Below, in pieces: positions 37,113-49,500 of a stretch of 64,000 nt of DNA. Source of the stretch: Cyanoderma ruficeps (lineage: Eukaryota > Chordata > Aves > Passeriformes > Timaliidae); assembly GCA_008694505.1 (NCBI GenBank), contig VZDJ01007747.1, positions 43,144,370 through 43,208,369 on the forward strand, in the 5' to 3' direction. The translations under genes were made by a program, and so were the position numbers. A model generated the notes under the pieces. It made no database searches and was not told where the DNA came from. It saw only the letters and a program-made list of their open reading frames with translations. Each line of letters opens with the position of its first letter. Position 1 is the stretch's first letter.

Positions 37113-39110
37113 GAATTCCCTTCACCCCAAAGTGTAAGGAATTAGGATTTTAGTCATCACAGGGTTTGGATCTTTTACTGAAAATGAGAACTTTATTCTG
37201 AAATCTCCCTCACAGATCAGTGTAAAAGAACCATTGAAAATTTTGCTTAGAACATGATTTGGTAAAAATGAGTTTCTTTACTTTTTTTCCTTTCTTTTTC
37301 CTGGAAAAAACAATGTACCACAGCATGGAATAATTTTCTAAATGAAGACAGCATTTCATTCAGTCTCCATCAGAAGATGCACTGGGGATATCAGGAGGTG
37401 AGCAAAGTAATAAATGAGAAGGAAAGAAAATAAAGCCAACATTTTAATCACAAATCACGGTGACAATAGAAAAAGATATATATGTAAAATGATTTGAAAA
37501 TTAGGCCCATATAACAGTGGCTCTGAAAGAAACATGAACTAAAAATTACAATGAAAAAAATGGATAAAGTGCAATCCTTATGCATGGAGGTAAGAACAAG
37601 GGCTCAATCAACTGCTGCAAATGCAAATCAAGACATTTAACATTTTGAAGAAGAGCAATATAATGCAGCAGGATAAATTTGTAGACAAGAACACATTCTG
37701 GGGACCTGATGGATTCCACCTGAAAAGCAATTCACTTATGCTAACCTCAAAAGAAATATTTAGAGTGAGTCATGGCTCCATCTGGCTTCTCTGCATACAG
37801 AACAGGTACTGGGAGCCATGAACTTTTCATCTTAAAATATCAAGAGAACAAATCCCTGTCAGAGGCTTTCTGAGTTTACCTGCGAGAGGAAAAGTGGATT
37901 GCTAACAGAGTACTTTCACTGGTTGCAATCATGCTCCAGCAATTTAGGTCTTACACTTGTAAGTGGTGTCAGAATAAAACTAGAATCAAAAATTTCCTGT
38001 AGCTAAGAAGAATTTGGACAGGATTGTCATATGTGTTGTACCAAACATAAGACTATGAGTAGGGAACAAAGAGGCTGATTAAAACAAATCCTCAGGACCC
38101 TTCAAATATTTATGGTTTTAATTATTGATAAACAAACACTCAGTTAGGAAGGTTTCACATGTCAGAGTTCACACTGAGTTGTTTTGTGACCAAAGGTGAG
38201 ATAATCACCTGTTGTAATAGACAAAATGCCATTAATACCCAGCGAGGAGAGATGTATTTGATATGTTTGAATGAACAGTTGTTATTATCTCCCTAAGCCC
38301 TCCAAATGAACACTGCTGTAAATCTCTTCAGTGCTTCTAGGCTGACCCATGCACAAGGAAGACTTGTGAGCAAGAAAATGTGAGAAAGAGCAGATAAAAT
38401 AACAAAGACAATTTTCAACAGCACATGGGATGGGAAAATTAAAATCTAATCTTCAGTGACCAATTAAGATCTATGTCCTCATTGATTGTCTTTACTGAAT
38501 ATATACCTTAAATGACAAAACTATGAGTGCCACACGTGAATATCTCCCTGTCTGCCAGGTGTCTCTGATATCTGCTTGCTGTGGCAGCATTGTCAGAGCA
38601 CTGGCATTTGGGTCCTGATTAACCTCACACCAACCTCACACCTTGTGTAACACCTTAAGGCACCCCATCAGTCAGCCATAAATATTGCAAGGCTCCTGAT
38701 ATGAATATTATCATGCTTTTCCTCCAGGAGAGGCATGAGCTTTTCTATTCCGAGTAATCAGATCATTGTCAACGCAAGATAAAAAATTGCATTGTGAATG
38801 CAAGATAAAAATCTGGTTTACAACCGGATTTTTTTCCTTTCTTACTGCTCATTAATAGGTCTCTGCAGACAAGATAAATTTCCTCCTCACTTCTTGTGTA
38901 CACATGCATCCTGCCTGTGTGTTCTTCTCATTTTTATGAAGTTAGGTCATGTCTTTCAGATAAGGTTGGTAAAAAAGCTCATATTACAAGTCTTTGCAAT
39001 TCTTTTAAGAAGAGAACGTTTCACAAGAAAACTGCGGTTTCTGTGGAACGTCATCTAAGGAAAGTGTTTCAGACTGATGTATATTCTTTTTTGTCAAAAT
39101 GTAAATTGTT
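37113..39110. other. Unique AT-rich non-coding sequence
   Basis: Nothing recognised. Open frames of up to 86 codons lack domains. Confidence 0.5.
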
Positions 39111-39180
39111 TACATAAAGATATTAATGTAGAGAAATATATAGTATAAAATAATATCTATTACATATATTATTTTACATA

Positions 39181-39254
39181 ATATTACATATTTATATGAA
39201 ATAAACACACACACATATATATGTGTGTGTTTATTACATATAAATATGTAATAT
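39181..39254. repeat. Near-perfect AT/CA palindrome (hairpin or cruciform)
   Basis: Left arm 39181-39218 pairs with right arm 39219-39254. Checked base by base from the centre (CATATATATG), the arms pair throughout except for one A-A mismatch (39199 with 39236) and one extra CA unit on the left. The arms combine a (CA)n/(TG)n run with a non-repetitive AT-rich outer part (ATATTACATATTTATATG), so this is more than a plain dinucleotide repeat. Confidence 0.92.
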
Positions 39255-39825
39255 ATGTACATTTGTCAACACATTCACACAAATAAAGAGCAAAAGAAGA
39301 AAAGAAATGGAACTATTTTGCATAATAATGTAATAATATCACGGACTATGAAAATGCATTTTAAAACTTCTACATCAGACCTATCTATTGCAGGACAAAT
39401 ATCCATGATAAAGATAAGTTCATCTTGGCAGCTGCACTTCTTAAAATATATTTATTCATGGGAAACCACTAAAGCTCTTTTTTTCCTCTCAGTGCAGAAA
39501 GGATTTTTTTACCACTAATTGTCATGAAAAAGAAAAAAAAAATTCTCTACTATTGAGTAATATTAATGGCCAGCACGACAAACTTTGACCCCTTCCACTT
39601 ACACTCATACCGTTTATTTTATCCTTTCTATTTTACATTATTAATTTCCACTGTCAGTCAACAGTGAAGATTGTCTCTTAAGGTACATATTATTTAATAA
39701 AATACATACATTTTTACAGTAAATTTACTTCCGTGTGTGGCTTTATGAAATAAAAGGAAACAGGTGAAAAGAAAACCAAGGAAAATTAATATTTAAATAG
39801 AAATAAACCAGGTAACTTTCTAAAT
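39255..39825. other. AT-rich unique sequence
   Basis: Nothing recognised. Confidence 0.5.
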
Positions 39826-39920
39826 GAATAAATTAATAAAACAACAAAACAAAACAATAAAACAAAAATAAAAATAAAAACAAATAANAAAAATAAAAAC
39901 AAATAATAAAAATTTTAAAA
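39826..39920. repeat. A-rich (AAAC/AAAT)n tract with one N
   Basis: Mixed AAAC, AAAAT and AAAT units, with an ambiguous base at 39888 inside the tract. Confidence 0.88.
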
Positions 39921-41882
39921 AGGCAAACCAAAAATTTGTAGCTAGAATTTGGCAAGAGTTGCATAAATTATTCAAAAATATCACAGGATTCTTTTCTGTG
40001 TGAGAGATTCCTGCATTGCCAGGGAATGAGTCTCACAGGATGCACTGCAGCGTATCGAGGTGTTTGATGTCAGTGTGAGTAAACCAAACTAATTACTGCA
40101 GACAACATGTTCCCCTGCTTTGATTTTTCGTTGGGATCCATTAAACATCAGTTAAGCCACACAGAGAGGTCCCCAAGAGCGAACCCAAGACCTTGTCAGA
40201 AACATGTGGAACACCTCTGGCTTGGGGCACCTCACCTCAGACACTTCTCAGAAACTTTATAATAGATGGTGATAATACATTTGATATTTAAAACTAACCC
40301 ATCTGATGTGTTTCTGTGCAAAGCCAGAATGTTATTAGCCTCATGAAGATGCACCAACTCTTGAGGGTTGCCCTCAGCCTCAGAAAATGGCTTATAAAAA
40401 ACAGCGAGGTGGCATGATTGGAAGTATTTGGAAAAAAAAAGGTTTTAATTGAGGCAAAAATAACAAACGATACAGAACAAAAGTAAAAGCTGTTCACGGT
40501 GCAGGAAGAATCCATACACCTGCTAAGACATGCCAAAAATGCACCAAGAGCCTCTGTGCTCTCCTTTAAGTATTCAGTGATCTAGGAGAAATTTTTGGTG
40601 TCTTACCCAACAGAAAACAGCTACAGGTCTTGAGTTACAGCTCAAGGATCCAACAGGTGCCTTTGTCCTGGCACTGGCCAATTATGGTGAGGAGAGCATC
40701 AAAGTTTCTGGTTCTTTTCCTTATAAGTGAACAAAGAATGAAACCCAAATCATTTCCTAATATGGGAACACCTGCTAATGTGGGGATGTATTACTATACC
40801 CATCATCCTGAGCAATGCAAACCGAACAGGGAGAGGATAAGGAGAAGGTAAAAATTGCATACAGACCACAGAATGAATCTACCAGTTCACAAACGAATGT
40901 ACAAGATTTGAGGTAGGGTTAGAGGTCTAAAGATGTTTGATTTACTGGCCCCATAATGCTGGAGCACAGTGAGGCTTAAAGTACAAACAGTCTGAAATCT
41001 TCATTTAGACAGCATTAAATACATGCAGCCAAGTGCTATATTTAAGTATTAGAGAAATATTTTAGTTTCCAGTGTCTCTTAGGGCTAGTAAAATTCATAT
41101 CTGCAAAATCACGGAGAATATTCAATCAATCAAAGGTAGATTTGCAATCTCCATCAATAACATCTCCCTCTCCTTTATTTTCAGTTTTAGAGATTAAAGC
41201 TTCCCCTATGGAAACAAAAAAATTCTCCTCATAAGCCTCTTGATAAATAGGTATATTCTCCATCCATTGAAGGCTGCTTAGTGCTCCCATCAAACAGGTT
41301 CTGTTGAAACATGTTTTCATGTTGTTTTGAAATCAGCATGCAGACATGGAATTAAGAAAAACCCACATGCTGTTATTCTCACTGTTCTTTGATCACCCCT
41401 CCATGGGTATTTTTCTAGTGTCACACAAAAGGTTTGACTTGGTGAGAGGAAAAAAAAGAAACCATAAAATGGATGCTATTCTGGCTGAAAGTACAGGAAG
41501 CTCCTGAGAGAACCAGCTTTAGTTCCCCCTTTATTACAATTTGGCCTTATTCCTGCAGGCAAATCCTTTAAATGAGACTTTCTAAAAGTGTTTTATTACC
41601 AACAACTGGGAACAGACACTCAAAAGTGCTTCAAAAATGGGAGGCTACAAACACACAAAAATCCCCCAGCCTACAGGTCTTTTGTAACTTTGATTCTTCA
41701 TGCTCAGTTTTGCAGTCTTCTCTTTTGAAATCAGTTGAGGATAACTGGGTTTATTGCAAAATCACTCAAAAACAAAGGCCGTCCTTTTGTTTTCCCTATT
41801 TCTAAAATAAAGATAAGAAAATATACTCCAGCTCTGGACAAGGAAGATATCATTTGAGGAGCTGGGAAAGCTCCTCAAGATT
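39921..41882. other. Unique AT-rich non-coding sequence
   Basis: No repeat family or gene recognised. Confidence 0.5.
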
Positions 41883-42331
41883 TGTGGTGATGCCTTGGGA
41901 AGGGTGACCTGGAACAGAGACTGGACAGAGCTAGAGAATAAAGTAGATATTTATTAAAAGGCCTTTGGGCAGGACAAGAGCCTGTCCAGGGCTACACCCA
42001 AGGTGGACCCAAAATGGTCACAAAATGGACAACTGGTCATGAGGCCTCACACTTTTATAAGTTTTAGTCCATTTGCATATTGGGTTTAACTGTCCAGTTA
42101 CAGTTTCAGGTTGTGAGGTCTCATCATTCTTGTTTTCTGTCTTCAGCCACTGTTGTTTGTGCTTTTGGGCCTGAAAACTTGTACCTGTTGTCCTTGGGCT
42201 TCAGCAGGAAAAGGATTTGTTTTGTCTTCCTACTCTGTGAAGAGTTGACTGACACTGAATGTGAGGCTGAGAACTGCACCCCTGGGCAGCACAGAGTCTG
42301 AAAAACAGGAAAGCTGAAACTTAAGGAATCA
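41883..42331 (-). mobile_element. Solo LTR of an endogenous retrovirus, minus strand
   Basis: On the minus strand the segment has an LTR layout. A start near TGATTCCTTAAG (42331 side) is followed by an ATATGCAAAT octamer-like motif, a TTATAAAAG TATA box (plus-strand 42053-42061), then AATAAA within CCTTTTAATAAATATC about 100 bases downstream, and an end near ATCACCACA (41883 side). From memory it matches a songbird LTR with the phrase 'acccaaggtggacccaaaat'. No gag, pol or env sequence is attached. Ends are approximate because no target-site duplication was found. Confidence 0.72.
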
Positions 42332-42461
42332 GTGGACTGAAAACACCTACACATACTCTTAATTCAGGTACATATCCAAACCCAGCTGGTTCCCTAATCC
42401 CTATTTTAATCCCTAATTCTAAATTAAGTCCCAGGGTGCTTATTTGAAACTTCTCTGAGTC

Positions 42462-43022
42462 TCTTTGAAGACTTTTGACATGGTTCCACACAAAATCCTT
42501 GCTGCTAAGTTGGAAAGATATGGGTTTGATGGATGGACTATTCGTTGGATAAGGAATTGGCTGGATGGTGACATCCCAAGAGTTGCAGTCAATGGCTGCT
42601 ACAAGTGGCAAGTGGCATCTCTGAAGGTCAGTGCTGAGACCAGGTCTGTCCCTAGTGACAGGGGTAGTGGGAGCTAATGACAGCCAGTCTGTGGTGGCAT
42701 CAAGCTGAGCAGAGCAGTTGGTTCTGTAGAGGGAAATGATGCCATCCAGAGGGACCAGGACAGGCTGGAGAAGTGGAGAGGTGTGAACACTGTGAAATTC
42801 AGCCAGACCAAGTGTAAGGTCCTGAAGCTGCACCAAGGCCGTTCCAGGTGATGAATGGGTGATGAATGGATTGGGACCAGCCCTGTGGAGAAGGAATTGG
42901 GGATATTGGTGGATGGAGAATTGGACATGAGCTGGCACCATGCAGCTGCAGCCCAGAAATCCCCTTCTGCCATGGGCTACGTGAAAAGGAACCTGCCCAG
43001 CAAGCTGAGGGAGGGGTTTGCT
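42462..43022 (+). mobile_element. CR1 LINE ORF2 fragment (reverse transcriptase part), plus strand, broken
   Basis: Unlike the other copies this comes from the coding part of CR1. The frame at 42465-42677 encodes a reverse-transcriptase stretch: [11 protein letters not shown] (the KAFD.V.H.IL motif just before the catalytic region), then a [17 protein letters not shown] segment and RVAVNG, as in non-LTR retrotransposons. It then breaks; the region that should hold the catalytic F/YADD motif is missing. Further on, 'gccatccagagggaccagga', 'caggctggagaagtgg', 'agtgtaaggtcctgaagctg', 'gagaaggaattggggatatt' and 'gcagcccagaaatcccc' follow later ORF2 in changed frames. Old, internally deleted and inactive. 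The 206-codon minus-strand frame (42321-42941) is antisense to it. Confidence 0.92.
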
Positions 43023-43164
43023 TAAAGAAGGCCTTGCCTCTTAATCTAGAAAATTAACTTCAGATGTTTTGGTTTTGAAGGTTCATTTTCATTAAATTCT
43101 CAGAGGAAGGAGGGCTTTTCTAGATGAAGGAGATTCTGCTTGTTTCAAAGTCAGCTACCTTACA

Positions 43165-43262
43165 TGTATATAAGGTATATAAGGTATATAAGGTATATAA
43201 GGTATATAAGGTATGTAAGGTATGTAAGGTATATAAGGTATATAAAGTAAGGTGTATATATG
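43165..43262. repeat. 10-bp tandem repeat (AGGTATATAA)n
   Basis: About eight units of GGTATATAAG, two of them with TATG in place of TATA, fading into AGTAAGGTGTATATATG. Each unit contains a TATATAA word. Confidence 0.95.
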
Positions 43263-45021
43263 TATGGAATTTAAACAGTGCCTGAAAAAACAGTGCTAGG
43301 GTTCTGTTCTATGCTCATATAATCAGCATTATTTTTTACATAACAGAATTGTAAATAAAAGAAAAATCTATCCTATTAAAAATGAATCCCAATTTTTCTT
43401 TGTTTATACCTACAGAACGTTGTGGTGAATTGCTCTAAAACAAGGAGTTCCATAACTTATTTGTCACCCTTCTCTCTGCTTTTATGCCCTCATTTCTTGT
43501 GCATATAATTTATCTATAATAATTTAAAGATAACCCAATGAGCAAAAATTTAAAAAAGCACCCCAGCTTTAGTAACCTCAATAGGTTTATACCATGAAAG
43601 AATAAAATCATCAAGCAATACAAAATTGCACTATATATTATTAATGTATCTACAATTAAACCACCCAAGCAGTGTCAACCAATGATAAGTTTTTCCGCCA
43701 CCACCCTCGCAAACAACAAAGGTTGCTTTGTTAATTAAAAACAGCAAAGGTCTTTTTTTAACTTTTTTTTTTAATTTTTAATTCTTTAATCAAGACAGTA
43801 CAGCTCTGCCCTGATCACAAAGCAAGGTGTGTAGCAGGAGGTCCCAGTGTGTTGTTTCTTCAGAAAGAATTTATTAAGATGAGGTGTATTTTCTGTTGCT
43901 GGGCCTTGTTTCACAGAAACACAGCAATAAACTCCAAACCATTGCAGATTGCAATGCACCCACAATGGCCATTCAGTCAAATCATAACAAGATCTCTATG
44001 GTCCTTCTGAGAGTTTTACAAAGAGCAATTCCGATATGAAAAGACTTCAGTTTGTTTGTTTGTTTGTTTCTCTGATTTAAAGAAAAAAAACTGAAAGGTT
44101 CAGACGTGTTGCAGTGATAAAACAGAAATATTGGCCTCGTTTTGGGTGCGTTCTGATATTCCCTCTCCATTTTCCCATTCAGCATCAATTTTTCGGATAA
44201 AAAACTTACGTTATTGTTTTTCAGCAATTGTAGCTAGTTCAAGATATATTCCTCTTTCCCTGGGAAAGACACAGCTCGATATACCATTCATCTAGAAACA
44301 ACATGGGTTGGCCTTATGCAGCTCTGTATGTGAAATATTCAATTCCTTTCATCCAGCTCAAAGAATTGCCCATTAAGACCCATAAAATTAGAAGGAAATG
44401 CACTCAGAAAAAAAAAATAATTAAAAGGAGGAGCAAGGCTCCAGAAAAATTTGAGAAAAGATTTATAGAACTAGTTTAAAATTAAGTGTCCTCCATTTAG
44501 AACTAGATACTAATCTGGCTGCCAAGGTGGGATGCTGCCTTTCCTGTGCTACCACACTTTAATAACACCACGATGATAATTAAAACAGAGTGAAACAGTA
44601 AGCTTTATAAATAAAAAGAAAACAACATCTAAGTCAGTTATATTTCCTCCTTTTATTGTGATTTTGACACAAATGAAGACAAGATATATTTTATTCGTTT
44701 TCTATTTTCTCTTCAGGTTTTGCTTTATGGCCCTCAGGGATACAGGAGTGTGCATGTAAAGAAGTCCATAAATTAAACCAAACCATGTTTATGGTAATAC
44801 TACTACATCTTTACTGTGCGTTGACTTAATTTGAGCAAACTACAGTTTTCATGGTAGTTCATTTGCATTTCCAGCCCTGCAGTTTCACAGGTGTTTTGAG
44901 ATATCAGTCCTTTGCTTCTGGAAGCTGCTACAGTGAAGGGAAAATTGAAAGAAAAAAAAAAAGAATAACAGCATGCTCTAAGTTTTCTCATCTCAATCAT
45001 TTCCCTTCAAGTAATTTTTAT
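43263..45021. other. Unique AT-rich non-coding sequence
   Basis: Contains a short (TTTG)n run at 44051-44069 and T- or A-runs near 43750 and 44410. No gene recognised. Confidence 0.5.
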
Positions 45022-45023
45022 AG

Positions 45024-45108
45024 ACTCATAAAATCATAGAGCAGTTTGGGTTAAAAATTACCTTAAAGACCATCTTGTTTCAAGTCTTGCTATGGGTAGG
45101 GACATGTA
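45024..45108 (-). mobile_element. CR1 LINE 3' tail, minus strand
   Basis: Reversed CR1 terminus: 'cataaaatcatagagcagtt', 'tgggttaaaaattaccttaa', 'agaccatcttgtttcaagtc' and 'gggtagggaca'. Old, only the last 80 or so bases kept. Confidence 0.85.
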
Positions 45109-45665
45109 TTTTGTACCATTCTGATCCAGTTCTGCTGAGAGGTGGAGATGAGGAATCTGAATCTGTCTGCAGCCTGCTGCTTACTGATTATCAAGACAGT
45201 TGGATTATGAAGAAAGCTGCTGGGTTGGGATCCTTGTCCATGAAATTACAATATTTTGAACCTCAGATGTTAAAAGTTATAATTTTACATCCATAAAAAC
45301 CATGTGCTGCTCTCAGTGGGTTATTGTAGACAATCTTCAAAGAGCAGGATCATCTGGTATGAAAAAGTTGAAAAAATAGAAAAAAAGTTATACTTTTCCC
45401 TCTTCTCCAGAGGTGTTTGTAGACTCTGGATCAAGGATGAGGACAGAAAGATTTTCTTTTGGGTCTTCGGTTTCTTTGTTTTATTGAGTGACCAGGATGG
45501 GGATTTCACACCAACAGGTACCAACCTGTGGATCTGTTTTCCCTCTGCACCTGCCTTTGCTCTCCTCAGTGCCCAAGCAATTATTTTCTGAAAGAGATAA
45601 CTGCAGATGACAAAAGCCTCACCAGAAGTTGTTCAGTGAAAGGTGCCAGATGTAGCCCTTCAACC
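45109..45665. other. Unique non-coding sequence between repeats
   Basis: Nothing recognised. Short frames on both strands have no domain. Confidence 0.45.
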
Positions 45666-46240
45666 TGTCACAGCTTGGGAGACTGCAACAGGGCTTTGGG
45701 TTCCCTGATTTCAGGGCAGATGCAGCGCAGAGAAAGGAGCTGGTATGATGGAGTGCCCCGAAAAGAAAAATCTACTTTAATGAGAAATAAAATAGGGACA
45801 ATGCCCAAAAGCCGTGCACAGTATAAGGACAAAACTCCAAAGACAAGAAACAAAGGAGAAGCAACGATATATAGACTTGGGCGTGGATGATTCTGGAAGC
45901 AATACCAAATATGGAACATAGACAACCAATAGGGAAACAGAACTTGGGTTCATTAACATAATAGCTGCAAAGGCCCCTGGGATGATACTTTTAGCTCACC
46001 CTAAGTTAAACAAATGCCTTCCAGGGCTTAAAGCTAAGATCTGGCTTAACAGGTGTGAGACTTGGCTGGCCCTGTGTCCCTGCCAGGCTGATGGCCACAC
46101 ACTGCCACAATGTATGACGTCATCCAAATATCCCAGGGATGCTCCAAACATCATGAAATTAGTGCTTAAACCACCAGTGATGGCAAAGGGAGAAGGAATC
46201 ATCCTGTGCCTTCTGCTGCTGGAAGTCATTCTCACCCATC
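45666..46240 (-). mobile_element. LTR of an endogenous retrovirus (ERVK-like), minus strand, boundaries approximate
   Basis: Read on the minus strand: a CCAAT-type box in CTATTGGTTG (plus-strand 45923-45932), a TATATAT TATA box (45866-45873), and an ATTAAA polyadenylation signal (plus-strand tttaat, 45776-45781) about 90 bases on. A U5-like part follows with 'tttttcttttcggggcactc'. The phrase 'ggacaccaa'-type internal genes are absent. From memory the sequence around 'ttgggcgtggatgattctgg' belongs to a songbird LTR. The 162-codon plus-strand frame at 45982-46470 runs across this LTR and the next CR1 and is not a gene. Confidence 0.6.
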
Positions 46241-46263
46241 CAGTATCCAATAATGTTATATAT

Positions 46264-46532
46264 AGAATCATGGAATACCCTGAGCTGGAGGGGACCCACA
46301 AAGATCATCCAGTCCAGCTCCTGGCCCTGCACAGACACCCCAACAATCCCACCCCATGCCTCAGAGCATTGTCCAAACCCTCCTGGAGCTCTGGCAGCCT
46401 CGGGGCTGTGCCCATTCCCTGGGGAGCCTGGGCAGTGCCAGCACCCTCTGGGTGTAGAACTGTTTCCTAAATTCCAACCTAAACCTCCCCTGACACAACT
46501 TCAGGCCATTCCCTCAGGTCCTGTCACTGGAA
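46264..46532 (-). mobile_element. CR1 LINE 3' end, minus strand, comparatively well preserved
   Basis: Reversed CR1: 'agaatcatggaataccctga', 'gctggaggggacccacaaag', 'atcatccagtccagctcctg', 'gccctgcacagacacccca', 'caatcccaccccatgcctca', 'ccctcctggagctctggcag', 'ctccctgacacaacttcagg'-type end and 'cctgtcactgg'. Few differences from the form I know, so it is probably younger than the other CR1 copies here. Confidence 0.95.
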
Positions 46533-49500
46533 AGAAAATTAGAAAATGATACTAACACACTATGGCTCCTTTCATAGGTGCATTTCTCTTTCCTGAAATA
46601 CTCTCAAATTTTCACAGACATATTTTTGTGCCAGAAATATTGCTGTTATGCCTCACTCCTGCTATAGAGATGATGGGGAGAAAAGCAAATGTTTTATCTC
46701 CATATTATGCAGAAATTAATTGAGTGTAAGAAAGTTCTATTGAATCCAGCTAAAAATACTGTGCTTTCAGTTGTCATCCCCAAGTCATATGCTTTTTAGG
46801 TTCTCGTGCAAGTGCAGGAGATTAGTACACACCCCATTTAATCTGATCATGATTGCCTGCCATTTTAATTAACCTTTATTGGCATGCCTATATTGCCAAG
46901 AAAATATACTTTGAGAAGCCCCATTAATAACAGTATTATTTGTTAGGTCGTTTGGGGTTTTTTTTCAGTTTTACCCATCAAATTCTTTAGACAGATAATA
47001 AATCTGTGCAGCCTAGGTTTACTGGTAGGCTGTTTGTTTTGCTATTTTTTTTAACAACACATTTGAAAATTAATTTTCTGAGAAAAGGATACTTAAGAAA
47101 ATAATTTCATCCTTATCTTATGGAGAGAAAAAATGAGGCAGAGGTTATAGTGTTTGCCCCTCGCTGTACAACAGATCTAAATGCTGGGTTCAGTCTGGGT
47201 GGTAAAACAGATAACCCAGATAATTCAAATGCTTATTTAAAATTAATTTTAAATATGTATGAATATTTAAATTTTTATTTTATGTTTTAGAATTTCAATT
47301 TAAATATTCATACCCTCCTGTTTCCCATCCTCCCTTGCCTCCCACTGATCTGTCCCTACCTGATTGTGGGTCGTACAGGCTGGGGGCCAGGAGATGGTCC
47401 AGATCCCTTCTATTCTCACTCAGGAACAAGCCAGAGAAGCCAATGAAGCACCACGTGGCAATGGATCATTTATTTCCTTGAGTGACATCCCTGCAGCTGA
47501 TCACCCGTGGCTTGAGGACTGCAGACCAGGGAAAAAGTTACAGCTGAAGTGACCCTTGGGTGATCAGTTAATCCTCTCCCCTGTCCTAAGGCAGGATTCT
47601 GTCTCAAGCCTGCCCACATTTTCTAACCCACAAAAAAAGTTCCTGAAGGAAGTGTTTTGACATGTTTTCCAAAATCTTCTAGAAATCACATTTCCTTCTT
47701 TTCTGCTATTTTTCTTCTTTGGCATTACACTCTGACTCCACATGTTGCTTCCTTCTACTATAAAGTTAATAAAGAAATCTCAGCAGAACATCCTCCACTC
47801 TTAATTGGATCCCTTCCAATGGGAAGACTTTCCTTGGGAAGACAGAGCACTAAAGATGATATGTGTCTTATTAGTTGTTCTCAAAGGAGTTTGAATGAAC
47901 CATCTTTACTATCACCTTGCTCTGCAGAAGCACAGAGCAACCCAGCAAAAGCAACATTTGCCACTCTGCACCCACCATGGATTGCACACTTTAAAGAATT
48001 ATCCTGGTTTCACTTTTTTTTTTTTTTAATTTATTTTTAATAGACCTAGTAGAACGCATGTGTTGAATTGAGATTTGCCACTTGCTTCCATTTGAATAAT
48101 AAACACTGCCCTGCACACAAGTGAAAATCACAGCTGTGGCCTTATGGGCTACTCTTGAAACAGCCTTGTGAGTGAGAAATCACAGCACATCATAAATCCT
48201 ATCCAATACTGAAACTCATGCAGAGATAACAAGGTGAGAATGAGTCCTGTTTGTTCTCAGTTATGCTATCACATTTATGGCTGCTTAGCCCTTGAACAAC
48301 AAGTAAAACATTTTGTATTTCAACCATGATCTGCAAGCAGAAAGAGAAGGCATAATTTAAGAGAGAAGTACCACAGTTACCTCTTCAGATTTTCAGAGTT
48401 TTTTAAGCAACGTTGCTTATGAGCTGCTGTATTTTTATTTAGCATGAAACTAGACATGAGGCAAAGTAGTAAAATTTCAAATGGCAACGAGAGCAAAGAT
48501 TTCCCTAACTGCAAATATAGGGAAATTTGGAGATGACATGGTGGGAACTAAAGAGAAGAAGGAAGCAATGAGTGTTAACTTTGGATATTTTGTGATCTAA
48601 ATTTGGAAACTTAGAGTCCTTTAGACATTTACTGTTCTAAACATCTTTTGTCAAAATTATTTCTTCTTCACTGCTGGTGCTATGAGATAAATCCAATAAA
48701 TACTAATGGAAAGGTGTCATTAGTTTCAAAAGAAATTTGAATACCAAATCAGCAGAGTCCACTGACAAAGCACTGAAAAACCCTAAATGTTTTTCCCGTA
48801 CAAAGCAGGAGTTGTGCATCATATAAGAGGAAAAACAATGTTATCCTACTGATAAACAATAGGTATGTTAGAATACACTAATATCCCTCCCTAAAGCAGC
48901 TTTTATTGTTTTTCCTCTGCTCATTGTCAAACTTATGGCTCAAACCATCAGTTATCCTCTGCCTGGACATCACCTACAGAAGCTGTGCTTCATTTCACGT
49001 GCTTATATTTGCTGCAATTCAATGTACAGAAAAAGAAACAACCCCTGCTAAATCATTATCCTTCATGGGAAATTAATTTGTAGGAGTAACATTATGCTTC
49101 TTTTCTCCAATAATTCTGCGGGTTTCCAAGCCCAGCTTGCCCCTGTCAAAGGGGATTTCTGGAAAATGCAATGTCACTCAATATGCTACAGCTCTGGCCA
49201 TAAGGAAGTTGCCATCAGATAATAAAGACTCCTTCTGTCCTCTGCCCCAAAAGCTGTTACTGTATGGTCATAAATTACCACTGGACAGGGACCTGTGAGA
49301 TGCTTTGTGTATTGTGGGTATTTCATGAATTCTGTAGCACCAAATAAAAGCAATTGTGGTCTTTCAGAGAGGCTTTTGTGCAGCTTGTAGCATCATATTT
49401 CTGATTTTACAGACAGAGAAAATGGTTTGCAGGAAGTAAATTATTTATGCAAGAACAAATAATGTATAAAAAGTTGAAATGGGAACAGAATCCAGAATGT

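Noticed and set aside
42321..42941. 206-codon minus-strand open frame, the longest in the window
   Set aside because: It is antisense to the CR1 reverse-transcriptase fragment and runs into the neighbouring LTR. No domain is present.
44051..44069. (TTTG)n run as possible retroelement tail
   Set aside because: No transposon body lies next to it; it is only a short microsatellite.
45982..46470. 162-codon plus-strand open frame
   Set aside because: It crosses a minus-strand LTR and a minus-strand CR1 tail; its Pro/Ser/Trp-rich end is the translated reverse of CR1.
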